Positions 59,541 to 64,000 of a stretch of DNA of 64,000 nucleotides are shown piece after piece. The notes beneath the pieces are model-generated. The model did no database searches. It was given only the letters and a program-made list of their open reading frames with translations, and was not told the DNA's origin. This DNA comes from Membranipora membranacea (Eukaryota > Bryozoa > Gymnolaemata > Cheilostomatida > Membraniporidae): NCBI GenBank assembly GCA_914767715.1, contig OU612070.1:9007501-9071500 (forward strand), written 5' to 3'. A program made the position numbers and the translations under genes. Every line of letters starts with the position of its first letter. The first letter of the stretch is position 1.

Positions 59541-62518
59541 TATCAATGGTTGGGATAGCTGGTAGTAGAATTTCATTATCAACCACTTTCCCAAACAGTG
59601 GAGAGGTTGATAAGGAAATGCCACTACCAGCTATCCCCACACCGTTTGAGCACACAAACTAGGTCAAAGCCATTTAAGTGTTTGCTAGCTTTGATGGCTT
59701 TCACAACCAATGGACGCTGCGTAACCCTAATGAGTAGTTGAGAATGGTATGCCAAAAAATGCAGAGGTGAGCTGTTTGGGTCTCGAACTGCATACTCACA
59801 TTCAGCTGTGAACTATGACCTGAGTATGGTATTGATTAATCAAAGTCTTCTACTATTTTCTCCAGGTACAAGAAGAAGAAAAGCCGTATTGGTACAAACT
59901 CCAACGCCACAGCACCATGCAGCAAACTTAATCTTATTTCCAGAATGTTATCATCCCCCGTGTCATTACTCAATATGTGTATAAAGAGACAAAGCTCAGT
60001 GCAGGCCGACCAAGTTATGAAGGTAAAGCTACACATAACACAACGTAAATTATATTTTTCAAAATGCGAAACTTCACGTATATCTCGTGATTATTATCTC
60101 CATTTCGATGCGCAGATTGAATCAAACTGATATCCCTCTGTATATCTGTACTGATATTATTGCTAAGTTCCTTAAATCTAAGTTTTCTCTTATAAGATTG
60201 GGTCTTATTACTTATTGCTAGGTTAAGTACATTAGGTGACCGTTGCATTTGCTGGATGAATACATCAACAAACAAAACGTTATACTATTGTAGTTGATGA
60301 ACTTGGGTGATCAACAAGATGGAAAAGCGTTCCAGTTTAGTCTGCTATACAAGACACTACTACATCAGCTGACAGCGCAGAGTGAGGTATCTAACAGCAC
60401 TGCAAGTAGAAGTAAGGGGCTGACGGGAGGTCTCGACCTTTCTTCCATCAGGCGATCGTTTGCATCTACCCTTAATGTGATGGAAGACGGGAAAAAGGCA
60501 GTGGAGTTGTCTACTAGTGCTCTCATACCGTCTGGTGTCAATCTGACAGAAAACCAGGCAAGTTCCACTCTTAGAACTTATTTGAAGTCTAGCAGTCTCA
60601 ACACTAAGCTTGACTCACTATCTAACACTGAAATACTATTGAACGGCTTTTTCAGTATACAGAAGGACATTTGTTACTGCTCTGTCTTAAAAAACCTCCC
60701 CAGTGAAAATGATTAAAGCTCTTTTGCGATCAGATGTGGATAGCATTAGGAATTATCCCCTCCAGAGTATGGAAGTTCAACTAGGCTCAGGTTTGACATA
60801 GTTATGGTAATGGAGATGACAGTATGGTACAAGCAGTATACTGAGCATTTCAAATACAAATGGGACAACAGGGTTTTGTATCATTTGTATTTGATCAGCA
60901 AAAAAAATCAAAGAAATGAATCATCGTACCATCTCCGCTGCATTATGAACGGGAAGCTTCATGAACCGGTGTTGGACTTTACAGTGATAGTCCCTTCCTT
61001 TGCTTGAGGTATTTTTTTTGTTCACGTGGATATATAATCATAATCATATCCTGAGTCTGATGAATTAGTAATACGTATTTTCTGTTTTTGAATATTGTGT
61101 GGATCTTTCATATTTTAGATAAAGAAGTTCCTGGGTTTAGACTCAAACCAAGCCAGGGCTTCTGCGATGGTTCTTCTCGATCTGGCTATGGTTGCCACAA
61201 GTGATGCTCAGTTATGCCAAGAGCTTTTGGCATCAACCCAGAAACTGCTCACCACTCCGGCAAAAACCCCATCAGGTAGGGTTGAGAGTTAACTGAACGG
61301 CTCGGGGAGGGGGGGGGGGGTTGCCTTTCATTAACAAAATTGCTGAGCTTGCTTGATTGAGTATCACTTGGCTTTTTCAATTACAATATGGCAACTCTTG
61401 TAATCTAAAATCAGGTTAGGTTTTGCTATACTCTACTCGAATGAATTTACCTATCTCAAAAATCAGCTTCAATAATCCCAAGACAAGCCCCTATGAGTTG
61501 TTCTCGTCACTTAAGTAAATGGTTGAACTACTCAAAGTTTTGCTCAAGTTCATTGAGAGAGAAAATTTCGCATTCTGATGGCTTGTTCAGCGTGAAAATA
61601 ATTTAATATGTATTTATGTGTAGGTCTACAGACATTGGCTAAGCGTTGTATCTCTGTTAATGAGGAAGCATTGTCCTCGGATCAGACCAAGATAAGACAA
61701 CTTCTATCGCTGGCTGAAGACAATCTGTCTGTTCGTACCTGTCTTCTATCAAACTTACTAAGCCTGGATGTCACTGATGTGCGCACAAAGGTTTGTTCTT
61801 TCATTTTTTCTCTCATCAAAAGTATATCTTACAAGATTGAATAGACACCACCCTGGCAGAAGTGCATCCTACAAATACCTTGTTTTGATTAGAAACATCT
61901 AAAATCGCAATCTGATTACTTGATAGGCTCTCACTCCCAAATCGCTCAGTGATTGATATTATTTATTATTATATTAATTTTTAGTGAGCGATTTGGGATT
62001 GAATTTGGGAGCAATTTTGTCTAATTGAAAGACCAAGTGAGCGATAATTTGCTTTGGTAAAGCATCGCTCTTTCTAATTGAAAGACCCACCAGGCTAGCA
62101 CCAGAATACAATCCATTTAATGTGAAAGTTTGAGCAAAGTTTGTGCGTGGGAGAGTTTTCAATGTTATCCAGAAATATTCATTCCCTGTAAATAGAGCAA
62201 TTAAACAAAAAAGCTGCTCACATCACCGTAATGATTTTACTGAAGACAATCACCTTCTAATACTCAGAAAAGAGCTCTGGCCTTGTTAGTAATGCAGGTT
62301 CCTAAAGTTTCGGGTCCATTCATGTGTTATCTATTCACTGTTTAATATAACATATTTCATACACAGTTGAAGCCGTTGATAAAGATAAATGAGGAATTGA
62401 CACAGATAGACAAAGCGATATCAGCGTGGAGAAAAACTGGTAAGGGAGAGAGACTTGTGGCTTCTTCTCCTATCAAATCTCTGATACATACTCTACAAGA
62501 TACCTTCCCAGAGTCCAG
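48511..62518 (+). CDS. ZFYVE26: ZFYVE26 / spastizin, N-terminal part (19 exons, continues off right edge)
   Basis: Spastizin is a large PI3P-binding protein that works with spatacsin and AP-5 in lysosome reformation. Exons: 48511-48725, 49059-49131, 51006-51086, 51492-51683, 52276-52387, 52873-53172, 54634-54875, 55200-55351, 55922-56084, 56352-56520, 56943-57044, 57248-57478, 57896-58112, 58609-58783, 59866-60022, 60294-60557, 61119-61275, 61624-61790, 62367-62518, about 1107 residues. The best family match is the N-terminus, YPFGREHEASIQLLFRSFC and EILKRAL, against the HPFG...LFGFFCE start of human ZFYVE26. The rest is helical, Leu-rich sequence as expected. The FYVE domain would lie beyond the window. 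Start: ATG 48511, or ATG 48535 (MKYPFG), which fits the human N-terminus better. Donors of exons 1 and 16 appear to be GC. Exons 5 and 6 do not join in phase, so a small exon is missing or a boundary is wrong. Confidence 0.8.
49484..49653. mobile_element. GGGTCTTTCAATTAG-family MITE, copy 1
   Basis: 170 bp with perfect inverted ends, CAGGGGGTCTTTCAATTAGA and its complement ending CCCCCTG. The inside repeats GTCTAATTGAAAGAC and has an AGCGATG...CATCGCT stem. A related copy lies at 61888-62088. It abuts the LINE fragment's 3' end. Confidence 0.85.
49655..50650 (-). mobile_element. 5'-truncated non-LTR retrotransposon fragment with reverse transcriptase
   Basis: Minus-strand open frame from about 50640 to a stop at 49788, without a start codon. 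It contains the GTPQSSVLSPLLF block (usually PQG) followed by LKYADDTCIVG, the YADD catalytic box of reverse transcriptase. The later LNPSKTQEMLF, NVKYLGVLFDNKL and SKANQRMFVIR are typical of CR1/L2/Rex-like LINEs. Endonuclease and most of the palm are missing. The 3' end carries AACC tetranucleotide repeats near 49655-49670, as CR1/L2 tails often do. It is antisense inside the ZFYVE26 intron between exons 2 and 3. The frame is intact over about 280 codons, so the insertion may be fairly recent. Confidence 0.9.
51693..51727. repeat. 35-bp perfect palindrome next to a splice donor
   Basis: ACCAGAGACTATAGATA, one T, then the exact complement TATCTATAGTCTCTGGT. It starts 10 bp into the ZFYVE26 intron after exon 4, so the hairpin could affect donor recognition. 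Confidence 0.9.
54042..54426. mobile_element. TTAA-flanked MITE, copy 2
   Basis: Same family as 18205-18578: TTAA borders, ends AGGGCAACCAAGGTTTC and GAAACCTTGGTTGCCCT, and shared inner blocks such as AGCATCAGCTTTGTGCAT and AACAGGAACAGGAAACTGCT. It lies in the ZFYVE26 intron before exon 7. Confidence 0.85.
56181..56240. repeat. TAGCCT-type hairpin element, copy 7
   Basis: CCTGTCTTGACAAGCTT and ACCTGTCAAGACAGG are the arms, around a loop with a run of 12 C. It has the same layout as copy 1 (10092) with the homopolymer on the other strand. It lies in the ZFYVE26 intron before exon 10. Confidence 0.6.
58361..58485. repeat. Hairpin with about 43-bp arms in ZFYVE26 intron
   Basis: The left arm (58361-58404) contains GAGAGTTATCCTCACAATCG and the right arm (58438-58485) CGATTGTGAGGATAACTCTC. 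The arms are nearly perfect complements. The 33-bp loop holds a weaker inner AAGGAGTT/AACTCCCT stem. Confidence 0.9.
58823..58878. repeat. GCCAATGTG-type hairpin, copy 2
   Basis: CAATGTGCTGGCTCTGATTG pairs with CAATCAGAGCCAACACATTG around a short GC-rich loop. It lies just after the ZFYVE26 exon 14 donor and is flanked by direct CTATGGTCAAC repeats. It is related to 28702-28783. Confidence 0.7.
59467..59662. mobile_element. GCGCTTAAACTG-family MITE, copy 2, with (TA)n expansion
   Basis: Left end CTAGTGTAAGCGCTTAAACT and right end AGCTATCCCCACACCGTTTG plus AGCACACAAACTAG. It shares GATAGCTGGTAGTAG and TATCAACCACTTTCCC with copy 1 (13056). A TA microsatellite of about 36 bp (59502-59537) interrupts the left arm. 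It lies in the ZFYVE26 intron before exon 15. Confidence 0.75.
61888..62088. mobile_element. GGGTCTTTCAATTAG-family MITE, copy 2 (left end eroded)
   Basis: The right end CTTTCTAATTGAAAGACCC and the inner TTGTCTAATTGAAAGACCAA, GAGCGATAATTT and GCATCGCTCT match copy 1 (49484). The left end keeps only ATTAGAAA. An AT-rich insertion sits inside. It lies in the ZFYVE26 intron between exons 18 and 19. Confidence 0.7.
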
Positions 62519-64000
62519 GTATGCTGTTTACTATACATTTTGTATGAGAATTATAATTTGATATCAAATATGAGAATTATTATTATAAAATATATATACA
62601 ACCCATGTGAAATACTTAAAAGGTGATCTAATCAAACCAAATGGTACAAGCATTGATATTGAGTGTGAAATATTATACCTGAGTGGGTACAAGGTATGAA
62701 ATTACGTGTGGCGACTTCATACAGGAGAGTTATACACCAGAGGGTGTTGGGAGCTTGGACAATCAATCTGGAAATTTGTTCATTTATATGGGATTGCCTT
62801 GAAGTGAGCAATGAGTGTTTTTTTGCTTAACTAACACTCATTTCAACATCTGGTTTTCGTTATTGTTGAAAAATTTGGGAAAGGTTTATACACAAGCATG
62901 CTATCTGAACTGGAATATGCCTTAATTTCATTGCCCTGGATGTTTATACACGGCCAGTGTTTTACATTCCCTTTACGGTTGAAATATTGCTGAAAAGTAT
63001 TCTCCAAGTTGGACATTCAATTTTAAATTAAATATCTATTCAGTTGACATGAGGTTATGGTAGTGTGAATAGTTACCAAAACCAAAACAACATTCCCAGA
63101 CCCCAATATAAGACATAAGAACTCCAAGGGTAGCAACATCAGGATTTTAGAATATTTTAGAATATTTTAGATTGTGATTGATGTTGTTTTGGTTTGTAAC
63201 AATCCAGTACATACCTATACGTAAAAGGAAAATCACCTTCACTGCCCTGGAAACAGCCAACCACAGAGAACCAGGCGGGTCTATATCTTGAAATACAGGC
63301 GATGGGATGAATGTAAACTTAATTACATCTTCTATCATAATGGCTATCTCCGTCAATTACTGCAAGGATATCAAGTACAACTGAAATCAATCCATAAATA
63401 GTTGTTTAATCAAGTTTTGAAATCTGGTGTGATATTTTGACACCTTTCAACATCAATTTTATAAACTGAGAATTTAGCACACCGTATTCTTGTGCTCAGC
63501 TACTGCCTGTTTGTGTCTGGTTGGGATTCTCAACTTGAAAAAAACCAGGTTCTCTTTTTGCAAGTTATGTTTATTAAGGAAAATTGTATCTGTAGATTGA
63601 CAACACATATTTTACTGAACTCTTAGTTGTTGTTTCTTTCTAGCAGCTCTAGATGGGGAGGGGTCACCACTGTATTTCTTTGTGGGAACTCAGTTCCCAC
63701 CAGTTCCCTCTCATTTCTAACACTGAATGGAAGAGACACTTGATGGGATGGTTTGTAGCAACCAGATGTCTCTTCATTTCCTCTATTTATGTATGACAAT
63801 CATCCTAGCAAGTGGCAAATGGGTGACTTGTATGTTGTAGTTCAATGCATGCTTTTAGAAAACAAGGCATACTCCAATCAAATTTTTTCTACCACCCACA
63901 AGCAGAAAATTTTCATCGGAATTATATTAAAAAAAATATAAGCATTTATAGAATACTGACGTGTGGAAGCTAAACTAACTTATTTAACACTGACATCGGA
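62519..64000. other. ZFYVE26 intron to right edge; one possible exon
   Basis: The intron after exon 19 (phase 2). An acceptor-like TTTCTTTCTAG ends at 63643, and the following phase-2 frame reads SSSRWGGVTTVFLCGNS before reaching a stop. No convincing donor closes it, so it was left out of the gene model. A TTTTAGAATA triplet repeat lies at about 63145-63171. Nothing else was seen. Confidence 0.35.

Overview
This window is nuclear DNA from an invertebrate animal. Genes are split into many short exons with GT-AG introns of roughly 0.1 to 6 kb, the DNA is AT-rich by eye, and introns and intergenic DNA carry many miniature inverted-repeat elements and one LINE fragment. A BCL11-type zinc-finger gene with the MSRRKQ N-terminus suggests a bilaterian, but the phylum cannot be read from this sequence. 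There are no operons, CRISPR arrays or prokaryotic signals.

Layout from left to right. (1) 603-11289, minus strand: the 5' part of ANAPC1, the largest APC/C subunit. 17 exons could be chained with consistent phase; the gene runs off the left edge. (2) 11290-16.6 kb: intergenic DNA with two miniature elements and a pyrimidine-rich tandem repeat. (3) 17045-36195, plus strand: a complete BCL11-family transcription factor with 14 coding exons in one phase-consistent frame of about 822 residues. (4) 36.2-39.3 kb: 3' UTR and intergenic DNA. (5) About 39.27-40.94 kb, minus strand: a possible small coiled-coil, tail-anchored protein that I do not recognise. (6) 42386-42580, plus strand: NDUFB1, a small accessory subunit of mitochondrial complex I. 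(7) 42928-47316, minus strand: a complete NEK2 mitotic kinase with 8 coding exons and about 488 residues. (8) 48511-62518 and beyond, plus strand: the N-terminal part of ZFYVE26 (spastizin). 19 exons were recognised; the FYVE domain must lie past the right edge.

ANAPC1 and BCL11 are head to head. NDUFB1 and NEK2 are tail to tail, about 300 bp apart. NEK2 and ZFYVE26 are head to head across about 1.2 kb that holds three clustered CCAAT boxes. ANAPC1 and NEK2 act in the same process: vertebrate NEK2A is an APC/C substrate recruited through a C-terminal Met-Arg tail and a KEN box, and both are kept here. The closeness of the two genes may still be coincidence.

Non-genic DNA holds several repeat families with more than one copy in the window: a TTAA-flanked element of about 380 bp (2 copies), an element with GCGCTTAAACTG ends (2), a GGGTCTTTCAATTAG element (2), a family of 25-75 bp hairpins starting TAGCCT (7), and a GCCAATGTG hairpin (2). 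Single copies include two long foldback elements and a TIR element carrying a decayed tRNA-like sequence. No wholly new biological system is evident. The best leads are the composite tRNA/TIR element, the small hairpin family, two inferred GC-AG introns in ZFYVE26, and the unusual BCL11 architecture.

All exon boundaries were set by hand from splice motifs, reading phase and remembered family sequences. No alignment or search was run.
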